A stretch of DNA of 64,000 nt from Amphritea japonica ATCC BAA-1530 (GTDB taxonomy: Bacteria; Pseudomonadota; Gammaproteobacteria; Pseudomonadales; Balneatricaceae). A model generated the notes under the pieces. It saw only the letters and a list, made by a program, of their open reading frames with translations, was not told the origin of the DNA and ran no database searches. This document shows, one piece after another, positions 54,920 to 63,023 of the stretch. Numbering within the stretch: position 1 is the stretch's first letter; the number at the start of each line of letters is the position of its first letter. Location of the stretch: NCBI RefSeq assembly GCF_016592435.1, contig NZ_AP014545.1, forward strand, positions 2,364,693 through 2,428,692, read 5' to 3'. Position numbers and translations under genes: made by a program.

Positions 54920-55387
54920 ATGCAACAACAATCATCTCAAGTACAACAAACCGGTTTTACACTGCTGGAGCTGCTGGTCGTAATGGCCATCGCAGGGATG
55001 TTGCTTGCGTTGGTTGTTCCCCGCTTCGGTTCGGCGTTCGCCGGGGCTCGATTTCAACAACAAACTCAGGCATTAAACACCTCTCTTAAACAAGCCCGAA
55101 ATAAAGCAGCAAGAACAGGTAAAATAACGCGACTGGAGTTATCAGAAATAGAAAACAACTTACTAAACGCTGAGGGGGAAGTACTATATAGCTGGCCTGA
55201 GGATTCTCAATTAGTTTTTTTAGGTCCGCAGGAAGAGCCCATTAATAACGGCTACATCATATTTATACCGGGAGCAGGAAGTAACGGCGCAACGTTGCTA
55301 TTCTCCCAGAATAAAGACAATCAGCAACGCCTGGCCAGGTTCAGTATAAACTGGCTAACGGGAGGAGTGAGCTATGAGACACTCTAG
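54920..55387 (+). CDS. gspH: Minor pseudopilin
   Basis: 155 residues with the prepilin motif QTGFTLLELLVVMAIAGMLL. The rest is a typical GspH beta-rich head (VPRFGSAFAGARFQQQTQALNTSLKQARNKAARTG). It overlaps gspI at its 3' end. Identification rests on gene order and the GspH-style head. Confidence 0.88.
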   Translation: MQQQSSQVQQTGFTLLELLVVMAIAGMLLALVVPRFGSAFAGARFQQQTQALNTSLKQARNKAARTGKITRLELSEIENNLLNAEGEVLYSWPEDSQLVFLGPQEEPINNGYIIFIPGAGSNGATLLFSQNKDNQQRLARFSINWLTGGVSYETL

Positions 55388-55760
55388 TTGTCAGCAAGGC
55401 TTCTCTCTACTGGAAGTTCTGGTAGCCATGATTGTTGCCGCCCTTACCCTCGGCGTGATCCTTAACTTATTCTCAACAACATCAAAGAGCGCCTCCCTTA
55501 ACACCCACTATAGGAACGCTGTGCAAGTTGCCGAAAGCACTATGGAACAACTCGCCAGTCACCCTCTACTGACATCTCAGGTAGAAGGTAATGAGTCAGA
55601 GTATCGCTGGCAAGCCAGTATCACTCCATGGGAGACCGCGAGCACAGAGTCTGTACGTTCCCCTTTCGTGCTATATCAAATCGAAGTACAGGTTAGTTGG
55701 GGGAATCGTCAGGATTATCCGGTTGTATTGAAGACCCTTCGTCTGGGAGGCCCTTCATGA
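55374..55760 (+). CDS. gspI: Minor pseudopilin
   Basis: 128 residues. The prepilin motif is QQGFSLLEVLVAMIVAALTLG. The body (NAVQVAESTMEQLASHPLL, then a Trp-rich strand region) is that of GspI, which nucleates the pseudopilus tip with GspJ and GspK. The start lies inside the end of gspH and the stop overlaps gspJ by an ATGA. Confidence 0.88.
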   Translation: MRHSSCQQGFSLLEVLVAMIVAALTLGVILNLFSTTSKSASLNTHYRNAVQVAESTMEQLASHPLLTSQVEGNESEYRWQASITPWETASTESVRSPFVLYQIEVQVSWGNRQDYPVVLKTLRLGGPS

Positions 55761-56356
55761 CAAGACAGCTCAATAAATCATCCGGTTTTACGCTGTTGGA
55801 AATGCTGGTAGCCATGGCTATCACTACCATTCTGCTAACCGTCGTTTATGGTAGTTTTTATCAAGGCATCCGCAGCTGGCACGGTATCTCTTCTCACAAC
55901 GAAGCAGAAGAACAGCAATACCTGATACGGCAACACCTGCGACAACAGCTACAAAACGCTTTACCTGTTAGCGCCGAGCAGAGGCCTAATCGTCCCATTG
56001 AATTCACCGGAAAAGAGGACCATATTCAATTCATCGCCGCGCTATCTCCATTACAAGGTAATGCCGGTTTATATAGTTACCAGGTGACACTTCAAAAGGA
56101 ACCTGCCGGAATCAACATCCAGATAACCCCTTACGAAAGTATCCACGAAGAAAGCTGGCAAAACCTTACGCTTGAATCCAGCAGCGCTCTTCGTATCGAG
56201 TACAGTGATTCAGTAGGTAGTTCAGCTAACTGGACAGACCGATGGCCCTACAACAATCGCTTACCTCACCTTATTAAAATTTACCAATCCGACACCTCCC
56301 TCTCTGACTGGCCCCCTTTGACTATACAGCTTAGGAGACACCGGCATGCATCCTAA
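55757..56356 (+). CDS. gspJ: Minor pseudopilin
   Basis: 199 residues from ATG 55757, overlapping the gspI stop (ATGA); an upstream TTG (55697) would only add gspI-overlapping sequence. The prepilin motif is SSGFTLLEMLVAMAITTILLTVVYG. The head matches GspJ style (HNEAEEQQYLIRQHLRQQL). It forms the tip complex with GspI and GspK. Confidence 0.88.
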   Translation: MTRQLNKSSGFTLLEMLVAMAITTILLTVVYGSFYQGIRSWHGISSHNEAEEQQYLIRQHLRQQLQNALPVSAEQRPNRPIEFTGKEDHIQFIAALSPLQGNAGLYSYQVTLQKEPAGINIQITPYESIHEESWQNLTLESSSALRIEYSDSVGSSANWTDRWPYNNRLPHLIKIYQSDTSLSDWPPLTIQLRRHRHAS

Positions 56357-57221
56357 GTGCAAACAGAATGGTATGGCCTTGTTAAGCGTACTCTGGGTGG
56401 TAACCATACTCACGCTACTGGCAGGAAGTCTCGTTGCCAGCCAACGACAGAGCACTGACACCACTCGGCAGTGGCTACATCAGGCACAGGCACGTTATGC
56501 GGCAGAAGCAGCCGTTCACCTAACGCTTTACCAGCTATTAAATCATCAACTACAACCCGGCTCAGAAGATTCAGAAGAAGAGCCTCTCCAATATGCTGAC
56601 TTCATTGTAAGCAGCAATATCTTTAGTGAGGGAGGTAAAGCAGATATCAACCATATTTCCGGCCCTCTCCTACACAAGATAATACAGGGCCTGTTAGATG
56701 ACCCACAGCAAGCGGATGCTATTGCAGATCAAATTCTTGACTGGCGTGATGGTGATGAGCTGGTGCGACTGAATGGCGCAGAAAAGCGCGATTACCGACT
56801 GGCTGATCACCCATTTACCCCCTCCAATCAACCGTTCAAAAACATCGCTGAGCTTCAGCGAATTTTAGGTATGACAACCCCTCTTTATTTACAATTACAG
56901 CCACTGGTAACGGTATATTCCGGACAAAGCAATATTGATATGGCTGCTGCCAGGCCTGAACTTATTGAAGCCCTGGGAATAACCACAAACCAGTCCCGTC
57001 GCTTTTTTAATGCTGCCAGTAGCCGTCTTTTAGAAATATCTGCCAGCGTTGAGAAACCTGGATTCAGCACGACCCAACTCACTTCTACGATCGCCTTACA
57101 GCCAGGTAACATCAGAGATCCTTTTCATATACTCGCATGGGATTACTCTATCCCCGGATTGACCGACATGGCAGTAAACCTTCTGCCAGAACAAGGAGGT
57201 AGAAATGCTACCGAAAGATAG
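56346..57221 (+). CDS. gspK: Minor pseudopilin GspK-type
   Basis: 291 residues. The prepilin segment QNGMALLSVLWVVTILTLLAG has Met in place of Phe at the cleavage site, as is usual for GspK, which also lacks Glu5. The body contains the characteristic DQILDWRDGDELVRLNGAEKRDY and FKNIAELQRILGM. It caps the pseudopilus. No gspL or gspM follows: the next gene is a histidine kinase starting inside the gspK end. Confidence 0.9.
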   Translation: MHPKCKQNGMALLSVLWVVTILTLLAGSLVASQRQSTDTTRQWLHQAQARYAAEAAVHLTLYQLLNHQLQPGSEDSEEEPLQYADFIVSSNIFSEGGKADINHISGPLLHKIIQGLLDDPQQADAIADQILDWRDGDELVRLNGAEKRDYRLADHPFTPSNQPFKNIAELQRILGMTTPLYLQLQPLVTVYSGQSNIDMAAARPELIEALGITTNQSRRFFNAASSRLLEISASVEKPGFSTTQLTSTIALQPGNIRDPFHILAWDYSIPGLTDMAVNLLPEQGGRNATER

Positions 57222-58263
57222 TACATCACACGATAGCAGCCTTCTCGGCTGGGATCTGTTATTTCAACGTAGCAATGACGCCATGTTAATGGTCGATGCC
57301 GATCTCAATATTATTGATGCAAATGAAACCGGGTTAAAACTCTGTAATATTGGCCGAAATCTTAGCGATATCGATAGTATAAGTAGTAAGCAGGATGAAC
57401 GACGTACGATAACCAGCAGCGTCCGCTGGTCGCTTGACCAGAGGACAAATTCTGAAGGCAGAGTTATTTTCCTGAAGCAGAACAATGCCGATGTTGAAGT
57501 AGATATTTATCCTGTTAGCCACCCTGATCAGGGCGCTGTGGTGATTATTAAAGAACCCACAGAATCACTGAACCATAGAGAACTAAAGGGCGAACCCGAA
57601 AAACTTTATCGTCTGGGGATGACCGCCGCTGGCATTACCCACGAACTAAGCAATCCTGTAAGCGCGCTCTATAGCCAACTTGAGCTGATGCAAAGCCAGT
57701 TAACGCAGCCCGATACTCAACTGCAAACCTGCCTGGATCTTGTCAGTAGAATCCGGATGATTCTTAGAGAACTCTCCGGGATCATGGAGCATACATCAGC
57801 ACTTGAACCACGGAGCATAGACCTTTATGAGTTCTTACCGCACACAATTAATCTGCTTAAATTCTGCCCAACCGGACGGGAAGTTAATATGTTTCATACC
57901 ATCAGTGAAGACATTCCTCTTCTCAACATAAGAGAAAAGCATCTGATGCTGTTGCTCGATAATATTTGCGACAATGCGCTCAAGGCTGTCGAAAAAGGGG
58001 GGCGTATCGATATTGATGCGAGTTCCACTGATGACGGAGGGATCGAGTTGAGGTGTTCAAATAGCGGTCGGAATATCAGCCAGGAAGCGCAGATTCAAAA
58101 AGATATTTATCATCAGGGAATGGGCGTAGGCCTGATGATCACTCGACAGATTATTGAAAGCTATCAAGGCTCTATAAACATATCCAGAGCCGCTGATGGC
58201 GGTACCGAAGTACAGCTAAGCTTTCCGGCCCAATGCTGTCAGGAACGACTTGATAGCGAATAA
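57205..58263 (+). CDS. Soluble PAS histidine kinase (NtrB-like)
   Basis: 352 residues with no membrane helix. A PAS domain lies at about 15-110 (LFQRSNDAMLMVDADLNIIDANETG), then a HisKA with His in ITHELSNPVSALYSQLE, and an HATPase (N-box DNICDNALKAVEKGG, G-box GVGLMITRQIIE). It would phosphorylate the adjacent sigma-54 activator. The start overlaps gspK by 17 bases, so it is in the same transcript. The signal sensed by the PAS domain is unknown. Confidence 0.88.
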   Translation: MLPKDSTSHDSSLLGWDLLFQRSNDAMLMVDADLNIIDANETGLKLCNIGRNLSDIDSISSKQDERRTITSSVRWSLDQRTNSEGRVIFLKQNNADVEVDIYPVSHPDQGAVVIIKEPTESLNHRELKGEPEKLYRLGMTAAGITHELSNPVSALYSQLELMQSQLTQPDTQLQTCLDLVSRIRMILRELSGIMEHTSALEPRSIDLYEFLPHTINLLKFCPTGREVNMFHTISEDIPLLNIREKHLMLLLDNICDNALKAVEKGGRIDIDASSTDDGGIELRCSNSGRNISQEAQIQKDIYHQGMGVGLMITRQIIESYQGSINISRAADGGTEVQLSFPAQCCQERLDSE

Positions 58264-58290
58264 CCCAGAATCTAAGGCAGGGGACTTTTA

Positions 58291-59700
58291 ATGAGCAACA
58301 TACTGATAATTGAAGACGAACCGGTTCTTAATGATAACCTGAACCAATTCCTTAGTAGTAAAGGTTATCAAGTATACTCGGCGGACTCCAAAGCTACGGC
58401 AAAAATTCAGCTTTCAGACCACCTGTTTGATGTCATTCTCAGTGATTTGCGCCTGCCTGATACCAATGGCACTGAGTTAATCGAATATATCAAAGAGGTC
58501 GCGCCGGCCAGTATTGTTTTAGTAATGACCGCATACAGCTCATTAGAAACAGCTTTAGACGTATTCCACTGCGGCGCCCATGATTACATCATCAAACCTT
58601 TTCCCCTGCAGGAAATAGAACATAAAGTTGAAAACGCCCTGCAATACAAACAACTGCTCAATGAAAATGCTAACCTTCGTAACCGGCTCCAGCAAGGGGA
58701 AGATAATATAGAACTACTGGCAGGTAGTAGTCCTCAGATGTGTGAATTGCGGCGCCTGATTAGTAAAGTTGCCGTGACTAACACCAACGTCTTGATTCAG
58801 GGTGAAAGTGGCACTGGTAAAGAGCTGGTTGCTCAGTCTATACATGCAAGATCACTTAATAACGAAGGTCTTTTTGTACCTGTAAATGTGGCAGCAATAC
58901 CCGACGGGCTGGTAGAAAGTTACCTGTTTGGTCATATTAAAGGCTCTTTCACCGGCGCTAATCAAACCCGCGAAGGGGCATTCAGAATGGCCTCAGGAGG
59001 CACGCTGTTTCTTGATGAAATAGGCGAGATGCCTCTTCAAATACAAAGTAAACTTCTACGGGTACTGGAAGATAGTCAGGTCTATCCGGTAGGTAGCGAT
59101 TCATCAGTACCCGTTGATACCCGAATTATCTGTGCAACTCACAGAGACCTGGAACAGATGGTCGCCGATGGGGAGTTCCGTGAAGACCTCTGGTACCGTC
59201 TCAACGTTGTTGACCTTGCAACCCCCCCTCTACGGGAACGCATGGAGGATATGCCTGCGCTTGTCTCTCTGATTTTACAACTACTTCAAACAGAGCTAAA
59301 ACGCCCTATCCTGGAGGTCGATAATGATGTTATCCACCACCTTATGAATCAGCCTCTAAAGGGAAACGTGAGAGAACTTAAAAATATTCTTGAGCGCGCT
59401 GCGGTTTTATGTGATGACAACACTATTCGGGTCAAAGATCTTGCGCTACCCTCCAGTGATCTGATCAATTTACAGCTAGATGAAAACGGTACTCTTTCTG
59501 ATCTAAATTCGGCGGTAGAAAAGTTTAAGCAACAACACATAGTAGCCGCTCTTGAAAACACTGAAGGATGCCGGGAGTCCGCTGCCCGGTTACTTGGTCT
59601 TTCCACCGCAACGCTATACCGACAATTGGATAAATTAGGACTTAAGGGCTATGTTGCTCGTTCATCTAAAAGCGGCCCGCTACCTTCTGGTGATGAGTGA
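58291..59700 (+). CDS. NtrC-family sigma-54-dependent response regulator
   Basis: 469 residues. A receiver domain (1-120) has the acidic pair EDE and phospho-Asp in VILSDLRLPD with Lys in IIKPF. The AAA domain has Walker A GESGTGKE, a GSFTGA loop (the GAFTGA element that contacts sigma-54, with a Ser substitution) and GGTLFLDEIGEM. A Fis-type helix-turn-helix ends the protein (CRESAARLLGLSTATLYRQLDKLGL). Likely target: the cytochrome or gsp promoters. The stop overlaps the following kinase gene. Confidence 0.9.
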   Translation: MSNILIIEDEPVLNDNLNQFLSSKGYQVYSADSKATAKIQLSDHLFDVILSDLRLPDTNGTELIEYIKEVAPASIVLVMTAYSSLETALDVFHCGAHDYIIKPFPLQEIEHKVENALQYKQLLNENANLRNRLQQGEDNIELLAGSSPQMCELRRLISKVAVTNTNVLIQGESGTGKELVAQSIHARSLNNEGLFVPVNVAAIPDGLVESYLFGHIKGSFTGANQTREGAFRMASGGTLFLDEIGEMPLQIQSKLLRVLEDSQVYPVGSDSSVPVDTRIICATHRDLEQMVADGEFREDLWYRLNVVDLATPPLRERMEDMPALVSLILQLLQTELKRPILEVDNDVIHHLMNQPLKGNVRELKNILERAAVLCDDNTIRVKDLALPSSDLINLQLDENGTLSDLNSAVEKFKQQHIVAALENTEGCRESAARLLGLSTATLYRQLDKLGLKGYVARSSKSGPLPSGDE

Positions 59701-61532
59701 TGACAACACCTCATAAACAAACAGAAACAGACTCCGCTAACAGACAGGTCTCCAGTCATTCGGGGCATGACGCGCTGTTTTCACACAAAACAACCAACCT
59801 GCAACGTACGTTTACTGTCGTTAGCCTGATTACCATTATGCTTATCAGTACTGTGGGCGCACTGGTACTGACTAATATAGTAACAATGAAGATGCTGCAG
59901 CAAGATGCTCGGATCACGCAACAATTTATCCAGACCGCAGCCGGTACCGAGCGTTTACCAGACACCCCTTATCAGGAAGATTTTTTCAATAGTAAGCGCT
60001 GGCTAGCTGGATACCTTCAGCGGATTGGTCGTTTCCCCGATACTCCCCTGGTTAAGATCTATGCACCCGACCAAACCATAGTCTGGGCATCTGATCACCA
60101 TCTGATAGGACAACGCTTTACCGATAATATTGAGTTAGCCCAAGCTCTCAAAGGGGCCTTAGTATTCAAGCAGGAAGATATTTCAGCACTCGACGAAAGT
60201 ACAGATAAAACAGATCTAACCTACTTTTCAAAAGATCTGGATCAGGTAATCGAAATATACATTCCTTTGTGGAACTCTGATCAAAGCAAGGTCGTTGCCG
60301 TAGTTGAGCTATATAAAACACCTGACTTTCTGTTCCAGAGTATCTATGAAATTAAGATCTACATCTGGTCAGGAGCAGCCTTAGGCGGCAGTATCCTGTT
60401 TATTGTATTGTTCTCCCTTGTCAGAAAAGCCAGCACAACCCTCCGCCGACAACGGCAGGCAATCGTGGAATCAGAAGCATTAGACACTGTCGGTGAAATG
60501 ACCTCGGCTATGGCTCATGGTATTCGTAACCCGCTTGCTTCAATTCGTTCAAGCGCTGAACTGGCGCTACTCACCCCTGACAACGCCTCGCGCATGTCTG
60601 AAAACATAATCTCTTCTGTTGATAAGCTTCAGGAATGGATTAGCGAATTTATTCAGTTTACTGAAACAGAATCACGCTTTGATAACCAAGTTGTGGTATT
60701 TGACGTATTAGTCGAAGAGAGCCTGCAGTTAATCAGTGAACAAGCTAACCATCAAAATATTGTGATCGAACTACTCCCTTTTGAAACCTATGCCCCGGTC
60801 AATGGAGATCCTGCATTGTTACGCCAATTACTGGGAATTATTCTGGATAATTGCCTTGAAGCTATGCCTGACGGGGGCATATTGACTGTTCGACAACAGA
60901 ATCATGATAAGCACCATCTGCGTCTGGAGATTAGTGATAACGGTGTAGGTATTCCACAAGACCAACTGAAAAATGTGTTTAGGCCTTTTACCAGTAATAA
61001 GAAACATGCACTGGGACTGGGGCTGATGATGGCACAACGAATCGCTACACATCACAGCGGACAAATTGAGCTCACGAGCCATGAAGGTGAAGGCACAATT
61101 GTTTCCGTGATTCTTCCTATCGTGACCAACATAAGCTCTAAGGTACTGGTTATAGATGATGAACACACCTTTGCTGAAAACCTTAAAGCTTATCTCGAGC
61201 AATACGAGTTTGAAGTAAAACTTTCAGACAATGCTAAAGACGGTCTGTCTCATGTCCGTAACTGGCAACCGAATATAGTACTTACTGAGATAAAACTCAG
61301 TGATATGGATGGTATAACACTGTGTCAGGAAATCCTGAAAAGCTACTCACGAGCGACTATTATCGCATTAACAGGGCAGTCCAACGATAGTCGGGATAAA
61401 AAACGAGATATCCTCAGTCGACTACAACAGGTGGGAGTTAGTCAAATAATGACAAAACCCATACCGCTCGCAGAGATCCGGGTTATTCTGGAACAAGTAA
61501 AATCAAATAGTTACTCAAATTCGCAAACCTGA
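59697..61532 (+). CDS. Membrane hybrid histidine kinase with altered receiver
   Basis: 611 residues. Two membrane helices (about 40-60 and 220-245) flank a periplasmic sensing domain of about 155 residues. A HisKA follows with His at about 274 (MAHGIRNPLASIRSSAEL), an HATPase (DNCLEAMPDGG, GLGLMMAQRIATHHSG) and a C-terminal receiver (VLVIDDEHTFAENL). In the receiver, the phospho-Asp position is Glu531 (VLTEIKLSDMDG), so it cannot be phosphorylated normally and may mimic the active state. It overlaps the NtrC gene by four bases. The periplasmic ligand is unknown. Confidence 0.88.
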   Translation: MMTTPHKQTETDSANRQVSSHSGHDALFSHKTTNLQRTFTVVSLITIMLISTVGALVLTNIVTMKMLQQDARITQQFIQTAAGTERLPDTPYQEDFFNSKRWLAGYLQRIGRFPDTPLVKIYAPDQTIVWASDHHLIGQRFTDNIELAQALKGALVFKQEDISALDESTDKTDLTYFSKDLDQVIEIYIPLWNSDQSKVVAVVELYKTPDFLFQSIYEIKIYIWSGAALGGSILFIVLFSLVRKASTTLRRQRQAIVESEALDTVGEMTSAMAHGIRNPLASIRSSAELALLTPDNASRMSENIISSVDKLQEWISEFIQFTETESRFDNQVVVFDVLVEESLQLISEQANHQNIVIELLPFETYAPVNGDPALLRQLLGIILDNCLEAMPDGGILTVRQQNHDKHHLRLEISDNGVGIPQDQLKNVFRPFTSNKKHALGLGLMMAQRIATHHSGQIELTSHEGEGTIVSVILPIVTNISSKVLVIDDEHTFAENLKAYLEQYEFEVKLSDNAKDGLSHVRNWQPNIVLTEIKLSDMDGITLCQEILKSYSRATIIALTGQSNDSRDKKRDILSRLQQVGVSQIMTKPIPLAEIRVILEQVKSNSYSNSQT

Positions 61533-61739
61533 TAAAGAGAGTTTAACTCAAGATTCAAAGGTGCGAATCAACACAGAGAATAGAGCATATTTATAGAATA
61601 AAAACGATATAAAACATGACGTTAATTTTTTAGGAATAGCAATTGCTTTATACATTTGATGTTAGAGGCTTTATTCATTATGCAGCTAATAAGCAACATT
61701 TATGAAATGCCTGGCAACATAACGAAAACATTCTCAGGT

Positions 61740-61762
61740 GTATTGGAACGGAGTTCCAATAC
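61740..61762. promoter_or_regulatory. Perfect 10-bp inverted repeat before the pseudo-receiver gene
   Basis: GTATTGGAAC, three bases GGA, then GTTCCAATAC, ending 21 bases before the ATG. No T-run follows, so it is an operator or leader hairpin rather than a terminator. Confidence 0.5.
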
Positions 61763-61783
61763 GACTGTAAATCATTCGGGGGG

Positions 61784-62260
61784 ATGATCAGCAGCGTAGA
61801 AAAAGTGGCGGACCGTGACATGGCATCAACAATTTTAATTATTGATGACTCACCATCGAACCAGCAAAAAATGTTTAACTGGCTCAGGCCTACCGGAAAT
61901 CGTTTATCTTTTGCAAAAGACCATCACTCTGCAATGAAGATACTTCGTCGGGAGCAACCTCAACTAGTTATATTCTCTGCTGAGCTACCCGGTGTATCTA
62001 CGCAAAAGCTGATCAACAAATTACAATCCAGAGCACCTCTGGCCAAGCTGATAGCTATTTTATCAGCAACCGGAGGGCCGGTTAGGCCCAACCCCGAATT
62101 TGCACAACATATCAGCGACTTTCTGATTGAACCACTGTCTCAGGAAGAAGTACTGATTAATGTTTCGCAACTACTCAGGCTACAGCGTCTGAGCATGGAG
62201 AACTACTACCTGAGAGAGGAACTGGCGTTTTCAACGCTGGCAACACACTGGCACTCATAG
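61784..62260 (+). CDS. Pseudo-receiver protein (degenerate response regulator)
   Basis: 158 residues with a CheY-like fold pattern: ILIIDDSPSNQQ at the start, LVIFSAELPG in the third strand and a IEPLSQEE stretch near the end. The usual phospho-Asp is Ser65 (by position) and the conserved Lys before Pro is Glu, so phosphorylation is unlikely. No output domain follows. The ATG at 61784 is poorly spaced from its G-rich stretch, and 61820 (MASTIL) is an alternative. It stands just before the SCO1 gene. It may act as a protein-binding scaffold. Confidence 0.7.
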   Translation: MISSVEKVADRDMASTILIIDDSPSNQQKMFNWLRPTGNRLSFAKDHHSAMKILRREQPQLVIFSAELPGVSTQKLINKLQSRAPLAKLIAILSATGGPVRPNPEFAQHISDFLIEPLSQEEVLINVSQLLRLQRLSMENYYLREELAFSTLATHWHS

Positions 62261-62271
62261 GGGGGTTCGCC

Positions 62272-63015
62272 ATGAACAGGATGTACATAAGAACAACGCT
62301 GTACAAAGCAGTTATATCAGCAACAGTATTACTACTTACCCTGTCTTCTCAGGCTGCAGAAATGGATCACAGCAACCACGCAAGTCATGGCACAAATGCT
62401 GATTCTGAGACGTCTGCCAATAATACAATGGATCATAGCGCTCATCAGAAACATTCTATGGCGGCAGAATCTAACGACCCACATGCACATCATAAAGCGA
62501 TGATGTCCAATTCAAGTAAAGACAAAATTCTCCGCAGCAGCCATGACTATAAAGCGCCCTCGCTAACAATGTTAAATCAAAAAGGTGAAAGCATTGAGGT
62601 TCAGCAACTTCTGAACAGCGATAAGCCTATGATGGTTAATTTTATTTTTACAACATGTCCCACAATCTGCCCTGTTCTCAGTTCTACTTTTTCCGTCGTC
62701 AACCGAAAGCTCGCTGAAGAGAAAGACCTCACTATGATATCAATCTCTATAGACCCGGAAGAAGACACACCTGAAGCACTGCAACGCTATGCTGCTAAAT
62801 TTGAAGCCCGTGATAACTGGACGTTTATCACGGGGGCTATAGAAGACAGTATTACCTTACAGAAAGCATTTAACATTTATCGCGGCAGTAAAATGAACCA
62901 TGAGCCAGTCACTTATCTCCGAGCCAATGCGAGTAAACCCTGGACCAGACTCGAAGGCTTTCCCAGCAGTGAACAGCTGATAGGTGAGTATCATCACATG
63001 CAGATGGGGCATTAA
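62272..63015 (+). CDS. SCO1/SenC family copper or redox protein
   Basis: 247 residues. A signal peptide (SATVLLLTLSSQA) is followed by a His/Met-rich stretch (MDHSNHASHG, MDHSAHQKHSM, PHAHHKAMM) that could bind copper. The thioredoxin-like domain keeps the copper motif CPTICP (Cys129 and Cys133) and a later His (NHEPVTY). SCO proteins metallate cytochrome oxidase Cu-A or act as thiol redox sensors. It follows the pseudo-receiver gene and precedes a c-type cytochrome. No cytochrome oxidase gene is visible here. Confidence 0.85.
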   Translation: MNRMYIRTTLYKAVISATVLLLTLSSQAAEMDHSNHASHGTNADSETSANNTMDHSAHQKHSMAAESNDPHAHHKAMMSNSSKDKILRSSHDYKAPSLTMLNQKGESIEVQQLLNSDKPMMVNFIFTTCPTICPVLSSTFSVVNRKLAEEKDLTMISISIDPEEDTPEALQRYAAKFEARDNWTFITGAIEDSITLQKAFNIYRGSKMNHEPVTYLRANASKPWTRLEGFPSSEQLIGEYHHMQMGH

Positions 63016-63023
63016 TAAAACCT

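Noticed and set aside
51504-57221. Type IV pilus cluster
   Set aside because: The GspG, H, I, J, K order and GspK features are type II secretion; no pilT or pilC homologue is present.
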